Assembly: GCA_963678205.1 (NCBI GenBank)
Contig: OY782760.1
Coordinates: 558,001-622,000 of the forward strand
DNA length: 64,000 nt
From: G963556115 sp963678205
GTDB lineage: Bacteria > Planctomycetota > SZUA-567
Direction of reading: 5' to 3'
In this document: positions 35,057 to 44,811 of the stretch, one piece after another
How positions within the stretch are numbered: the first letter of the stretch is position 1
Layout of the letters: the number at the start of each line of letters is the position of its first letter
Position numbers and translations under genes: made by a program
The notes under the pieces: model-generated
Told to the model about the DNA's origin: nothing
Seen by the model: only the letters and a program-made list of their open reading frames with translations
The model's database searches: none

Positions 35057-36220
35057 TTAAGATTTAAGCACGTTTACCCAAGCCACTATTGTATCCAGAA
35101 GTAATTTCGTATTACCAACGTTACAATGATTTTCAGCGCTTTCTTTTTCTGTAAATAATCTGAATGTCAATGAACTCACATTTTTTAATCCTTCTATAAT
35201 TGGCTTATAGAAATCAACCGGAATAAAATGATCTTTTTCAGCTCCTAAAAGTAAAAAGTCCTGAGTTATTTCTTCTGCAATATCCATATACTGAAATTTA
35301 TTTATTTTTCTTAAATATTCATATGGTGTGCTCACTCCCATATTATGCATCCCGTGATTTATAGCCCATTCAACTAGTGGGTCTTTTTTCATTATACCTT
35401 TCATCAATAAATTAATAATTTCTTCATTTTCCATTTTCATCAACAACCTTATCACCTCCTGAAGATCTTCAGGCATTTTATATATAATTAGATCAAATAA
35501 ATTTGGCAACAAACTCCATGCAACAACCCGTTTAATTCTTTTTTCAAACGCTGCAGCTCTGGGTGCTAGCATTGCGCCTAGAGATGCACCAACAATAGTT
35601 ATATCACTTAGATCATAATAGTCTAATATCACTTTTACAGGCACTTCCCATTCTGGAATAAATGTTAAGCCTTCTTTTCTTAAAGCGCCCCCTTGACCAG
35701 GGCCTTCAAATAGATAAACCGCAAACCCATTTTCGCGTAAATAAAGCATTATTGGAACAAGTTCCTCTATATTTGAATCATATCCACCGTGTAGCAAAAT
35801 AGTATCTATGAATTTACCATCCTCAGGAATAGTATACAACACTGGAAGATGTGCTGTCTCAAATGGTACTTGTTCTTTTTTAATAATTCCTGATTCAAAT
35901 AAATCAGCATAATAATCATAAAAGAGATCAACAGCTTTCTCATATGTTTCAAGTTTTTCTGGATTTCCGTTATATATAAAGAATTCAGCCATACGGTAAT
36001 ATGCAATAGCTTGCTCCATACGCTTTTCTTGTAGGGCTTTTTCTGCAATTTTTAACAACTCTTGCACCCAAGTCTTTGCATTAGTAATTTTAGTGGCAAC
36101 CAATTTAAGTTCTTCTAAATCACCATTACTCCATGCATAAGTACGGTTTAATTGAAAATTAAAATTTGGATTTGGATGAAAGTTATAAGTACCTTTTCTA
36201 AAATTTACCTGATTTTTCAT
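35057..36220 (-). CDS. alpha/beta hydrolase
   Basis: This 387-residue hydrolase has a helical N-terminal part of about 120 residues (QELLKIAEKALQEKRMEQAIAYYRMAEFFIYNGN, TPR-like) before the core. Core motifs are the oxyanion strand TILLHGGYDSN, nucleophile elbow VGASLGAML, acid in LLLGAEKDHFIP and His in AENHCNVGN, so the triad is complete. ATG at 36220 with GAGGAGAA upstream is chosen over a start five codons earlier. Substrate unknown. It follows the flavodoxin-like gene by about 40 bases in what looks like a MarR-controlled operon. Confidence 0.82.
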   Translation of the reverse strand: MKNQVNFRKGTYNFHPNPNFNFQLNRTYAWSNGDLEELKLVATKITNAKTWVQELLKIAEKALQEKRMEQAIAYYRMAEFFIYNGNPEKLETYEKAVDLFYDYYADLFESGIIKKEQVPFETAHLPVLYTIPEDGKFIDTILLHGGYDSNIEELVPIMLYLRENGFAVYLFEGPGQGGALRKEGLTFIPEWEVPVKVILDYYDLSDITIVGASLGAMLAPRAAAFEKRIKRVVAWSLLPNLFDLIIYKMPEDLQEVIRLLMKMENEEIINLLMKGIMKKDPLVEWAINHGMHNMGVSTPYEYLRKINKFQYMDIAEEITQDFLLLGAEKDHFIPVDFYKPIIEGLKNVSSLTFRLFTEKESAENHCNVGNTKLLLDTIVAWVNVLKS

Positions 36221-36260
36221 GTTAGTTCTCCTCATAGTTTTTTTATAAATTTAATAATTC

Positions 36261-37325
36261 CTAAAATTTTGGCAAATAACTATATGCTAAATCTTCTGTA
36301 ATAAACGCTATGCCATTTTGAATTGCCTTTTTATTAATTGCTTTTTTAATTCTTTCATTTAATGCTGTAGGAATTTTTGCTTTTAATGCTTTAATCGCAT
36401 CAGGACTCCATTCAACCGAATCTGCTATCCCCGATAAATCCATGTCAACTTGATAATCCTCTTTAGGTAGTACATTAAATTCCCAGTAATTTTTTTGTCT
36501 TTTACTTATTTCGTCATTTGCTAATATCCCTCTGATTACATTATCAACAATATGCGCTCTATGCTCTTGCGCTCCTTCTGCAGAAAACCGATTAAAATCT
36601 TCTTGAACAATATTTCTATTTTTAAAATCTAACTGCACACCACAAACTGGGCAAATCACGCGTCCATTCTTATAAATTTGAAATGAATCGACTAAACAAT
36701 GAGGGCACACTAGTTTGTCTTTACATTCATTTAATGGTGATTTTATACATTGACCTGATTCAACTACGCACATCAAATTATTTCCAAGCTCAGACACTAG
36801 CCTTAGCTTACTTGGTGTCAACAAAAGCTCTCCTTTATTAAAGGTCTGTTCGATAGTCAACTGACCTGTAATTTCACAATTGAATAACCCTAAAAATTGA
36901 CTAGTGAAAATTCGTTGCAACGAAAACTCCATTACTGATCCACCAGCAACAGATACTGATACACCAAATTTATTTTTGATATTATTTGCCATTTCATTTA
37001 TTGCCCAAGAAGCTAATCTGTCCATTATAGCTTTAAGGGGCGAAGGAGCGGAAAGGTAATAACAAGGAGATGATAATGCTATAGCGTCAGCATCTATAAT
37101 CTTATTTTTTATCTGCTCAAGATCATCTTTTAAAATGCACTTAAAAGAATTACTACATGCGAAACAACCGCAACACGGTAAAATTTTCAACTCTCCTAAA
37201 TTCATAACTTCAACTTCATACCCAGCCTCTTTAGCTGGTCTTAATAGTTCATTTAAAATAATCGAACTATTGCCGTGCTTACGGCTACTAACACAAATTC
37301 CCAGTATCTTTTTACTATTTAGCAT
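36261..37325 (-). CDS. flavodoxin-fold reductase fused to zinc ribbon and PCP_red domain
   Basis: The N-terminal domain (1-200) is an NADPH-dependent FMN reductase/flavodoxin-like fold: ILGICVSSRKHGNS with the FMN phosphate loop, CCGCFACSNSFKCILKDDL with clustered Cys, and SPCYYLSAPSPLKAIMDR. A four-Cys ribbon follows (CPHC and CPVC, about 205-230). The last 55 residues (VEWSPDAIKALKAKIPTALNERIKKAINKKAIQNGIAFITED) match the helical PCP_red pattern first known from protochlorophyllide reductase. The chain probably reduces a quinone or iron-sulfur partner. The ATG at 37325 is used; a GTG four codons upstream is possible. Confidence 0.78.
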   Translation of the reverse strand: MLNSKKILGICVSSRKHGNSSIILNELLRPAKEAGYEVEVMNLGELKILPCCGCFACSNSFKCILKDDLEQIKNKIIDADAIALSSPCYYLSAPSPLKAIMDRLASWAINEMANNIKNKFGVSVSVAGGSVMEFSLQRIFTSQFLGLFNCEITGQLTIEQTFNKGELLLTPSKLRLVSELGNNLMCVVESGQCIKSPLNECKDKLVCPHCLVDSFQIYKNGRVICPVCGVQLDFKNRNIVQEDFNRFSAEGAQEHRAHIVDNVIRGILANDEISKRQKNYWEFNVLPKEDYQVDMDLSGIADSVEWSPDAIKALKAKIPTALNERIKKAINKKAIQNGIAFITEDLAYSYLPKF

Positions 37326-37344
37326 AGAAATTATCACTTTCCAA

Positions 37345-37402
37345 ATTTTTGGTTTAGCTACTTAACCAAAGGTCAAAAATTTTTAGTTGAGCAGCTAAAC
37401 CG
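37345..37402 (-). promoter_or_regulatory. candidate MarR-type operators upstream of the flavodoxin-like gene
   Basis: An inverted repeat TTTGGTT/AACCAAA surrounds TAGCTACTT (about 37348-37370), and TTTAG/CTAAA surrounds TTGAGCAG (37382-37399). The word GCAGCTAAAC at 37391-37400 occurs again just upstream of marR, at 37912-37921. Both sit where a MarR repressor would control the unit. Confidence 0.5.
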
Positions 37403-37419
37403 ACTTCGTAAATAAAAAT

Positions 37420-37899
37420 TTATTCCAAAAATTTAATATCATCACTTAAGAGCATATATCGATCAATTTGTTTCTCAAATTGAACCAATAAATCTTGAAA
37501 AATACAGACCCATTCATCTGAATAGCTACTTATCAATTCAGACATTTCTGAATCCATTGTTTTATGCCATTTTTTATGTGTTTTATACGCTTTTAATCCT
37601 TTATCAGTAAGAGATAATATAATTTCCTTACTATAAACTTCATTACGTACTTTTTTAATATACCCTTTTTTGTTAAGCTTAAGGATAACCTGCGAAACAG
37701 CTCCTTTAGTTATGCCAAATTTATTGCTAATTGCTGTTACAGTATCAACTTTATCACCAATTGCATCAATTGTGTGAATTTCAGAAGGATAAAGTACTTC
37801 TCCAGCCCCAAAATCAATTGGAATCTTTTCAAGCTCAGTTAATTTATAACTAATTTTAATAAAATGATTCATCAAACTGCTTATTTTTTTTTCTTTCAT
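37420..37899 (-). CDS. MarR-family transcriptional regulator
   Basis: This 159-residue winged-helix dimer has DKVDTVTAISNKFGITKGAVSQVILKLNKKGYIKKVRNEVYSKEIILSLTDKGLKAYKTHKKWH, with the recognition helix and wing. Helices on both ends should form the dimer interface. It is the first gene of a three-gene unit with the flavodoxin-like protein and alpha/beta hydrolase and most likely represses it and itself. Confidence 0.88.
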   Translation of the reverse strand: MKEKKISSLMNHFIKISYKLTELEKIPIDFGAGEVLYPSEIHTIDAIGDKVDTVTAISNKFGITKGAVSQVILKLNKKGYIKKVRNEVYSKEIILSLTDKGLKAYKTHKKWHKTMDSEMSELISSYSDEWVCIFQDLLVQFEKQIDRYMLLSDDIKFLE

Positions 37900-37907
37900 A
37901 AATTCAT

Positions 37908-37924
37908 TATAGCAGCTAAACTGA
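37908..37924 (-). promoter_or_regulatory. candidate MarR operator upstream of marR
   Basis: The word AGCAGCTAAACT lies 12 bases before the marR start and repeats the site in the marR-flavodoxin gap. It supports autoregulation. Confidence 0.45.
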
Positions 37925-38308
37925 TAATGTCAATTATTAAACTTAAATTAATACAATAATCAAATCACACTTAATTTAAATTAAATACCAATAACAAACT
38001 CAACAATATTAATTACAGAATATAATGATACACTTAAATCCGGAAAATTATTAATGTGATTTTAATATTAATACATCGCAATTATAATTTAATTGGCGTA
38101 GAGAGGTTTTAATTTATTTTTGTATGAAAAAAACAAATCAAATTTTAAGAGCTATCTAACTAAACTGAGAGTATAATTATTTTTAATCCTATTAAAAATA
38201 ATACATATCCCATGAGAATGAAAAATTTGACATAAAACATCAATTATGCTGTAATTGATAATACACTTTTTACTATTATAAATATCAAGACATCTCAGGA
38301 GTTTAACT
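37925..38308. other. AT-rich intergenic region between marR and the first RND operon
   Basis: Divergent promoters for marR and the adaptor/RND operon should lie here. CAGGAG precedes the adaptor ATG. No gene, hairpin with T run or other repeat was found. Confidence 0.4.
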
Positions 38309-39448
38309 ATGAATAATAATGCTAGTAATTGGCCGTTTCATTATTACATTTTTAACATAATTCTTTGCTTTATAGCTGCGCAAGCGAATATTTTTGCTAC
38401 TGAAATTCCAGCAATGCCAATCAAAGTAGCAAAAGCAGTCACCAAAGACATACCAGTGACTCTTGAAGGTGCAGGGCATCTCAACCCTTTGTCGGCTATC
38501 AATATAAAATCTCGTATCAATGGTAGGCTAGAAAAATCTCTTATAAAAGATGGTGCAATTGTAAAGAAAGGCCAGCCATTATTTGAAATCGATACTGCCC
38601 CTTATTTACTCGCCGTAAATCAAGCAGAAGCAACGCTAAAGAAAGAAGAGGCAAATCTTGTTGAAAATACAAAACTTATAAAAATATCCACTAACTTATT
38701 CAGCAAACAAGTTATTGCCAAAGTAGAACTTGATAAAGTTCAAGCATCCGCTGAAGAAGCAAAAGCCAGTGTTGATGAAGCAAAAGCTACGCTAGAAATT
38801 GCAAAACAAAATTTAAAGTATTGCAAAATTACAGCTCCAATAGATGGAATGCTAGGCAGAAAATTAATTAGCAAAGGTAGTTTAATCTCTGCATATACAG
38901 ATGTTATTATCACATTAAATGATATTAAAACGTTCAAAGTAATCTTTTCACTCCCATCAAAATACTTCCCTGATATCAAAAAACAACATAATAATTTCCC
39001 CTTAAAAATAACTATTTATAACCCAGAAGACGACAATATTCAGCTTAATGGACTTCTCAATTATATTGGAAATGAGATTGATACCAAAACAGGAATGTTG
39101 GAAGTTCAGGGTATTGTAGAAAATAAAGGATATAATTTCTGGCCTGGTGAATTTGTTAAAGTAGTACTAACCCTGACCACTAAACCAGATTCTATAATTA
39201 TACCTGCTAGAGCTTTAATCAACAGCACTGACAATTCAAAAATAGTTTATATAATTAACAATAATACCGCTCAACCCCGCCCTGTAAAAGTAGGGTGGCT
39301 GACTAATGATAAAGCAGTAATCCTTGCTGGCATTAAAGATGGCGAAGTCGTCGCTACAGAAGGACTATTCAAGCTCTACCCGGGTGCAAAGGTTACGATC
39401 ACATCTGAGACAACTAAAAAATATGGAGAAAACGATGAAAATAAGTAA
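38309..39448 (+). CDS. RND efflux periplasmic adaptor (membrane fusion protein), pump 1
   Basis: This 379-residue protein has an N-terminal export signal (YIFNIILCFIAAQANIFA). A barrel-sandwich region follows: INIKSRINGRLEKSLIKDGAIVKKGQPLFEID before, and AKQNLKYCKITAPIDGMLGRKLISKGSLI after, an alpha-hairpin coiled coil (LLAVNQAEATLKKEEANLVE, EEAKASVDEAKATLEIA). The beta-barrel and C-terminal domains follow (IIPARALINSTD, VGWLTNDKAVILAGIKDGEVVATEGL). It bridges the inner-membrane pump to an outer-membrane channel. It overlaps the pump gene by 14 bases; no TolC-like gene is adjacent. Confidence 0.92.
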   Translation: MNNNASNWPFHYYIFNIILCFIAAQANIFATEIPAMPIKVAKAVTKDIPVTLEGAGHLNPLSAINIKSRINGRLEKSLIKDGAIVKKGQPLFEIDTAPYLLAVNQAEATLKKEEANLVENTKLIKISTNLFSKQVIAKVELDKVQASAEEAKASVDEAKATLEIAKQNLKYCKITAPIDGMLGRKLISKGSLISAYTDVIITLNDIKTFKVIFSLPSKYFPDIKKQHNNFPLKITIYNPEDDNIQLNGLLNYIGNEIDTKTGMLEVQGIVENKGYNFWPGEFVKVVLTLTTKPDSIIIPARALINSTDNSKIVYIINNNTAQPRPVKVGWLTNDKAVILAGIKDGEVVATEGLFKLYPGAKVTITSETTKKYGENDENK

Positions 39449-42400
39449 TCTCTTTATTAATAGACCAAAGATGGCAACACTGGTCATGATTGGGATTATG
39501 GTATTCGGTATTATCGCTTATAAGGTAATATCAATAAGCTACCTTCCTTCTATTGAATTCCCCGTTATCAGTGTTACAGCCTCTCTTTCAGGTGCTAGTG
39601 CAGAGATAATGGCAAGCAATGTTGCAACTCCTCTTGAAGAGCAATTTGCTGATATTAATGGTATAAAATCAATGAGCAGTTCAAGTAACCTAGGTTCAAC
39701 AACTATTACCCTTGTATTCGATCTGAATAAAGACATAGATTTTGCAGCGATGGACGTTCAGGCTGCTATTAGTAGAGCACATCAAAATCTACCCGACCTA
39801 GATTCACCACCAAGTTACCAAAAAATTAACCCGACCGACCAACCTGTAATCTGGATTACTCTCACTTCAGACACCTTACGCATGTCTGAAGTTTATAATG
39901 TTGCAAAAAATACTATCTCAGACAACATATCAATGATAGAAGGAGTAGGAGAAGTTCAGATATATGGCTCATCTGAATATGCTATAAGAATACAATTAGA
40001 TCCAGAAAAATTAGGAGCACTGGGTATTGGAACTGATGAAGTTGCAAATGCAATAAAAAACGCCAGTGTCAATCTCCCCGTAGGCTCCCTAAAAGGAAAG
40101 TATATTTCTCCTATTCTTAAAGCTAGCGGACAATTATATTGTGCTGAAGAATACGAAAATATTGTAGTAAAGTATATTAATAATCAGCCAATTTATATTA
40201 AGGATTTAGGTAGAGCGATCAACGGAATTGTTGATGAAGACGTCAAAGTAAAAGTTAATAATAAAGATGCAATCTGCCTTGCTGTAAAAAAACAAATTGG
40301 TACAAATACTATTGATGTAGTAAACCGGTTTTATAAAAAGTACAATGCAATAAAAAACAGAATCCCAGGCGGAGTTAATATGGATATCTTCTACGATCAG
40401 TCTATCCCTGTTATTGACTCTATATACGATGTAAAATTTACTCTTATACTTGCCATTATTCTGGTAATAATTGTTATCTTCTTATTTTTAAGAAACTTCC
40501 TAGGGATGATTATTACAGGAATTGCAATTCCACTAGCGTTAGTTTCAACATTTATTATAATGCTCTATTTTAACTTTACAATAGATATGCTCTCACTCCT
40601 TGCTCTCACTCTCGCTATAGGTTTTGTCGTAGATGATGCAATTGTGATTCTGGAAAATATTGTAAGGCACCTTAGAACTGGTAAACCCCCTATTCAAGCT
40701 GCAATTGAGGCTTCCTCAGAGATTGGCTTCACCATTATTTCTATGACCTTATCATTAATTGTCGTATTCATTCCAATACTATTTATGAGTGGAGTAATTG
40801 GCAGGATCCTCAATGAATTTGCTGTTACTATATGCGCAACTGTCCTGCTCTCTGGGCTTATCACTTTGACTATTACCCCTATGCTTTGTGGACAGCTTTT
40901 ACACTCAGAAACAAAACTTGCAAAAGAAGGAAAAATTTACAGTTATATTTATAATGGATATCGCTGGTGCTTAATGAAAGCACTTCACTTCAAAATCATA
41001 ACGGTCTTCATTGGTATTTTAATGCTTGCCGGGTCTATATTTGTACTACAAAAAATTCCAAAGGGTTTTGAACCTCAAGGAGACCTTGGTTTTATGCAAG
41101 CATTCGCAGTTGGTAGAGAAGGAGTAAGCGCTGAAGAAATTGCTAAACAAACAATGCAAATGTATCCATTATTAATGAACAATCCAAATATCAAAAATAC
41201 TATAATTGTTACAGGATATCCATCCCCTAATAACTCCTTTATAGGAGTACTTCTTAAACCTTACGGAAAAGAAAGAAAAATACCTGCTGGCAAAATAGTT
41301 TCAGAATTACAAATAACTCTAAACTCCTCCCCTGGATTATGGGTTTACGTAAATAACCCCCCTATGATTCCTCTAGGTGGGCAGCAGACAAATAGCACTT
41401 ATCAATATACCCTTCAAGGCATGAATATGGAAGATTTAATGAAATATTCTCAAAAACTTACTCAGAAGATGATGGCTATGAAAGAACTTCAAGGAGTCAA
41501 CAGTAACCTAACAGCCAACTCCCCACAAATCAATATTAATATTGATAGAGAAAAAGCCAGTTCTTTCGGGCTGACAGCAAGAGATATAGAAACAGCTCTC
41601 TCAAATTCATATGCAGGAAAACGTCTAGTTTGGATTTATGATAATACTAATACCTATAAAGTGATAATAGAACTACTCCCTAAACTCAGAAACAATATTA
41701 ATGACCTCAGCAAACTTTATGTCAAATCAAGCACAACTGGAAAGTCCATAAGACTGGACAGCTTCTGTACTTTTGAAGAAAACATAGGCTATCTTACAGT
41801 CAACCATTCAGGACAACTCCCCTCTGTAACTATAAGCTATAATACTGCAGAAGGATATAGTCTACTCCAAGCAAATAATGCTATTAAAATGGCTGCAAAA
41901 GATGTACTCCCAGAAACTATAAATGGAAACTTTGAAGGCCTTGCAAATGAATTTGAAAAATCTCTTATAGACCTTGGACTGTTACTACTTCTCTGCATAT
42001 TTGTTATTTATATTATTCTCGGCATACTCTATGAAGACTTCCTGCATCCTATTACTATAATATCAGGTCTGCCTTCAGCAACTTTTGGAGGACTTTTAAT
42101 ACTAGTTATATTCGGGAAAGAACTGGATTTATTCGGCTTTGTCGGCCTAATCCTATTGATTGGGATTGTAATGAAAAATGCCATTATGATTGTTAATTTT
42201 GCTATTCAGAAAGAAAGAGAAGGATTAACTCCTTATGAAGCGGTATTTGAAGGAGCACTCATAAGATTCAGACCTATCATGATGACTACAGTCGCTGCAA
42301 GTATGGGCGCACTTCCAATTGCACTCGGTCTTGGCGCTAGTGCTCAAGCCCGTCAGCCTTTAGGCTTAATTATAGTAGGAGGATTGATTCTCTCACAATT

Positions 42401-42467
42401 TGTCACTTTATTTCTGACTCCAGCAGTATATATCTATCTAGACAGGCTAAAAGTCAATAAAAAATAA
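39435..42467 (+). CDS. RND efflux transporter (AcrB/HAE1-type), pump 1
   Basis: This 1,010-residue inner-membrane drug/proton antiporter has 12 helices and two large periplasmic loops. The N-terminus KISNLFINRPKMATLVMIGIMVFG is typical. The proton-relay Asp pair is present in LTLAIGFVVDDAIVILENI, and the matching Lys in IGIVMKNAIMIVNFA. Start at ATG 39435, inside the adaptor's last codons, gives a normal N-terminus. Substrate not predictable. Confidence 0.94.
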   Translation: MKISNLFINRPKMATLVMIGIMVFGIIAYKVISISYLPSIEFPVISVTASLSGASAEIMASNVATPLEEQFADINGIKSMSSSSNLGSTTITLVFDLNKDIDFAAMDVQAAISRAHQNLPDLDSPPSYQKINPTDQPVIWITLTSDTLRMSEVYNVAKNTISDNISMIEGVGEVQIYGSSEYAIRIQLDPEKLGALGIGTDEVANAIKNASVNLPVGSLKGKYISPILKASGQLYCAEEYENIVVKYINNQPIYIKDLGRAINGIVDEDVKVKVNNKDAICLAVKKQIGTNTIDVVNRFYKKYNAIKNRIPGGVNMDIFYDQSIPVIDSIYDVKFTLILAIILVIIVIFLFLRNFLGMIITGIAIPLALVSTFIIMLYFNFTIDMLSLLALTLAIGFVVDDAIVILENIVRHLRTGKPPIQAAIEASSEIGFTIISMTLSLIVVFIPILFMSGVIGRILNEFAVTICATVLLSGLITLTITPMLCGQLLHSETKLAKEGKIYSYIYNGYRWCLMKALHFKIITVFIGILMLAGSIFVLQKIPKGFEPQGDLGFMQAFAVGREGVSAEEIAKQTMQMYPLLMNNPNIKNTIIVTGYPSPNNSFIGVLLKPYGKERKIPAGKIVSELQITLNSSPGLWVYVNNPPMIPLGGQQTNSTYQYTLQGMNMEDLMKYSQKLTQKMMAMKELQGVNSNLTANSPQININIDREKASSFGLTARDIETALSNSYAGKRLVWIYDNTNTYKVIIELLPKLRNNINDLSKLYVKSSTTGKSIRLDSFCTFEENIGYLTVNHSGQLPSVTISYNTAEGYSLLQANNAIKMAAKDVLPETINGNFEGLANEFEKSLIDLGLLLLLCIFVIYIILGILYEDFLHPITIISGLPSATFGGLLILVIFGKELDLFGFVGLILLIGIVMKNAIMIVNFAIQKEREGLTPYEAVFEGALIRFRPIMMTTVAASMGALPIALGLGASAQARQPLGLIIVGGLILSQFVTLFLTPAVYIYLDRLKVNKK

Positions 42468-42517
42468 CTCTTAATTATTTTAAAAAAACCGCTCATTTAA
42501 CTTTTATTAAACAAAAA

Positions 42518-42562
42518 TTCACAGACATTTTACATAAAACAACTATGCTAAATGTCTGTGAA
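42518..42562. terminator. hairpin between convergent RND and U32 genes
   Basis: A perfect 13-base stem (42518-42530 with 42550-42562) surrounds a 19-base loop between two genes that end towards each other. No long T run follows, so it is a moderate terminator candidate. Confidence 0.6.
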
Positions 42563-42570
42563 ATGCCCTA

Positions 42571-44679
42571 CTAAAATAACCCTTTATCAAAATTAAATAC
42601 TACTTTATTCTTTGTTTTATGGATATTATTCCATTCAATAACTGGATTTGGTGATTTTACCAGATCAGCACATATCCAGCGAGCTTTGATATCTGGGCTA
42701 TTAATTCCACCAATAGAAAAAGCTTTAGTACTGCGTAATTCTGTAATATCCCCTCTAAAGTGAACGCTCAAAGAAATCCCACGCGAATCACGTAATACTG
42801 CCTGCTCATCCAATTTGTCATCAAAATCCGCCCTGGTATGAGCCAAAACCGGACGAGAAAAAACAGTAAGTATAGCTTCAGCTGGGCATGATCTTGAAAG
42901 ATCTATAAGCTGCTTCTCTCCTGCCTCAAGGCTGAAAGATACTGATTCAAATCCAAGACTCTGCAAAGCCTCAGCGGCAAGTGGATTAAGAATTGAAATC
43001 CCAACCCCACCAGAATACTTTACTCCAATATCTTTAGCAATCTTCCAACCATCCCAGCCGTTTACCTCGACCATAACCTCATACTTTTTACATTCTGAAC
43101 ATAGTGCCCTTATATTTTCTACTTCATGCTCAAAAAACACAGCAGGTAGAGAGATAACTAATTCCGTTTTAGCACAAAGCTTTATGAGCTCTTGAATATC
43201 TTTAACTTCTGCCTCTTCTACAATCACTCTCTCAGGATGAATTGCAGATAAAATCTCCTCAGCCTGTACTATATTTATACGCGCAATATTTGGTTTATCA
43301 GTCAGAGTAAATTTATTATTAGGATTACGCTCTTTAAATTTTGTCAACATCCTTAATTTGTCACTGATAATAACCTCTTTACCAACAGATCTAGAGGCTT
43401 TTTTCTTTATTCTATGGATCGCAGCAGAAATCCTGTCTGCCACCTTATTCACTGCTTTCTTACTTACTAGGAAATCCGGGTTATCAGTATAAAACTGATT
43501 AAGAGACGCCCCTTGAATCTTTAGTTGCCCCAACCAATTAGCTGCATCAGTAACACTAAGACCTCTATTTTTGTGTTTTATTATAGTCTTCGGCAGTGTC
43601 CAAACCTCTATTTCATCATTATAGTTTAACTCGCACTCTAATGATTTATTAGCACTCATAATTGATAAATTAAATACTACTGGAAAATTATTTTCATTAG
43701 TCGCTAGAGTACTCTGAACTACAGCCCCATTCTTGTAAGAAAGACTGCTATCAGCTATCTTATCACTTGCATTATTTTTATTAGCAATTCTTCCACCAGA
43801 TCCAAATACTGTATGCCGTTTATTGGTGTAATATCCATCAGTCATGCTACGTCCAGTATATTCGCCAAGAGGGAGCGTATCTTCTTTTGTATACCGCTCT
43901 TTTCCGTCCAGCACCTCACGATAAAGCTTAACTGCTTTTGCCACCCATGTCGCATTTTTAAGACGACCTTCGATTTTAAGACACGCCACTCCAATTTCTA
44001 CAAGACCTGGCAATTGTTCAATCAAACTCAGATCCTGTGTTGAAAGAATATCTTCCCTAGTACCTCCGGTAACTCTCCAAGCTACCCTACACGGACTAGT
44101 ACACGCCCCGCGATTACCACTCTTACCACCACCCCAGCTACTCAGCAAACATCTGCCTGAAACACACATACATAATGCACCCTGAGTAAACACTTCAACT
44201 TCAACCCCTTCAACTTTACAAGCAGCCTCAATCTCCATAGCAGACATCTCTCTAGCAACCACAACTCTTGCTACTCCAAGATCTTTTGCAGCTTTAACCC
44301 CTTCTGATGTTGTAATTGAAGCTTGAGTGCTAAAGTGAAACTCCATATTAGGAAAATGAGGCTTTAATAACAAAACAGCAGGGTCAGTAAATAAAATAGC
44401 ATCCACTCCTGCATCCTCAGCAACAGTCAAAATTATTGCTGCCTTACCAATATCACGTGTTGTAAAATCAATATTAAGTGTCAAAAATGCTCTTGCATTA
44501 TGATTTTGAATATATTCAACTGTTTTAGTCAAATCCTCAAGCTTGAAATTCTCTGCCCCGTGTCGAGCATTTAAATTTTGTAAACCAAAATACACTGCAT
44601 CTGCTCCATTATCTAATGCAGCCCTTAATGAATCTATACTTCCTGCTGGTGCAAGTAATTCTGTTTCAAATCTAGACAT
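42571..44679 (-). CDS. U32-family peptidase, RlhA-like (23S rRNA hydroxylation type)
   Basis: This 702-residue protein begins ELLAPAGSIDSLRAALDNGADAVYFG, the U32 opening. The Cys cluster CMCVSGRCLLSSWGGGKSGNRGACTSPCR follows, probably binding an iron-sulfur cluster as in RlhA and TrhP. STQDLSLIEQLPGLVEIGVACLKIEGRLKN completes the U32 domain. The length and the extra central and C-terminal parts (DUF3656 type) fit the RlhA/YdcP group, which introduces 5-hydroxycytidine into 23S rRNA. A tRNA-modifying or peptidase role is the alternative. Confidence 0.85.
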   Translation of the reverse strand: MSRFETELLAPAGSIDSLRAALDNGADAVYFGLQNLNARHGAENFKLEDLTKTVEYIQNHNARAFLTLNIDFTTRDIGKAAIILTVAEDAGVDAILFTDPAVLLLKPHFPNMEFHFSTQASITTSEGVKAAKDLGVARVVVAREMSAMEIEAACKVEGVEVEVFTQGALCMCVSGRCLLSSWGGGKSGNRGACTSPCRVAWRVTGGTREDILSTQDLSLIEQLPGLVEIGVACLKIEGRLKNATWVAKAVKLYREVLDGKERYTKEDTLPLGEYTGRSMTDGYYTNKRHTVFGSGGRIANKNNASDKIADSSLSYKNGAVVQSTLATNENNFPVVFNLSIMSANKSLECELNYNDEIEVWTLPKTIIKHKNRGLSVTDAANWLGQLKIQGASLNQFYTDNPDFLVSKKAVNKVADRISAAIHRIKKKASRSVGKEVIISDKLRMLTKFKERNPNNKFTLTDKPNIARINIVQAEEILSAIHPERVIVEEAEVKDIQELIKLCAKTELVISLPAVFFEHEVENIRALCSECKKYEVMVEVNGWDGWKIAKDIGVKYSGGVGISILNPLAAEALQSLGFESVSFSLEAGEKQLIDLSRSCPAEAILTVFSRPVLAHTRADFDDKLDEQAVLRDSRGISLSVHFRGDITELRSTKAFSIGGINSPDIKARWICADLVKSPNPVIEWNNIHKTKNKVVFNFDKGLF

Positions 44680-44811
44680 ATTTTTCCTATAATAAAAAAT
44701 TGAATTATCGTTACTTTCTACTAAATATCTATATTATCATATATATGTTATCATATATGTTATTAATTATAAAGATAATATATATTTTAGTAAATAAATA
44801 GGAAAAATAAT

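Noticed and set aside
44733..44775. Short tandem repeat TATCATATATGTTAT before the second adaptor gene
   Set aside because: Only two partial copies in very AT-rich DNA; no sign of an array or of regulation.
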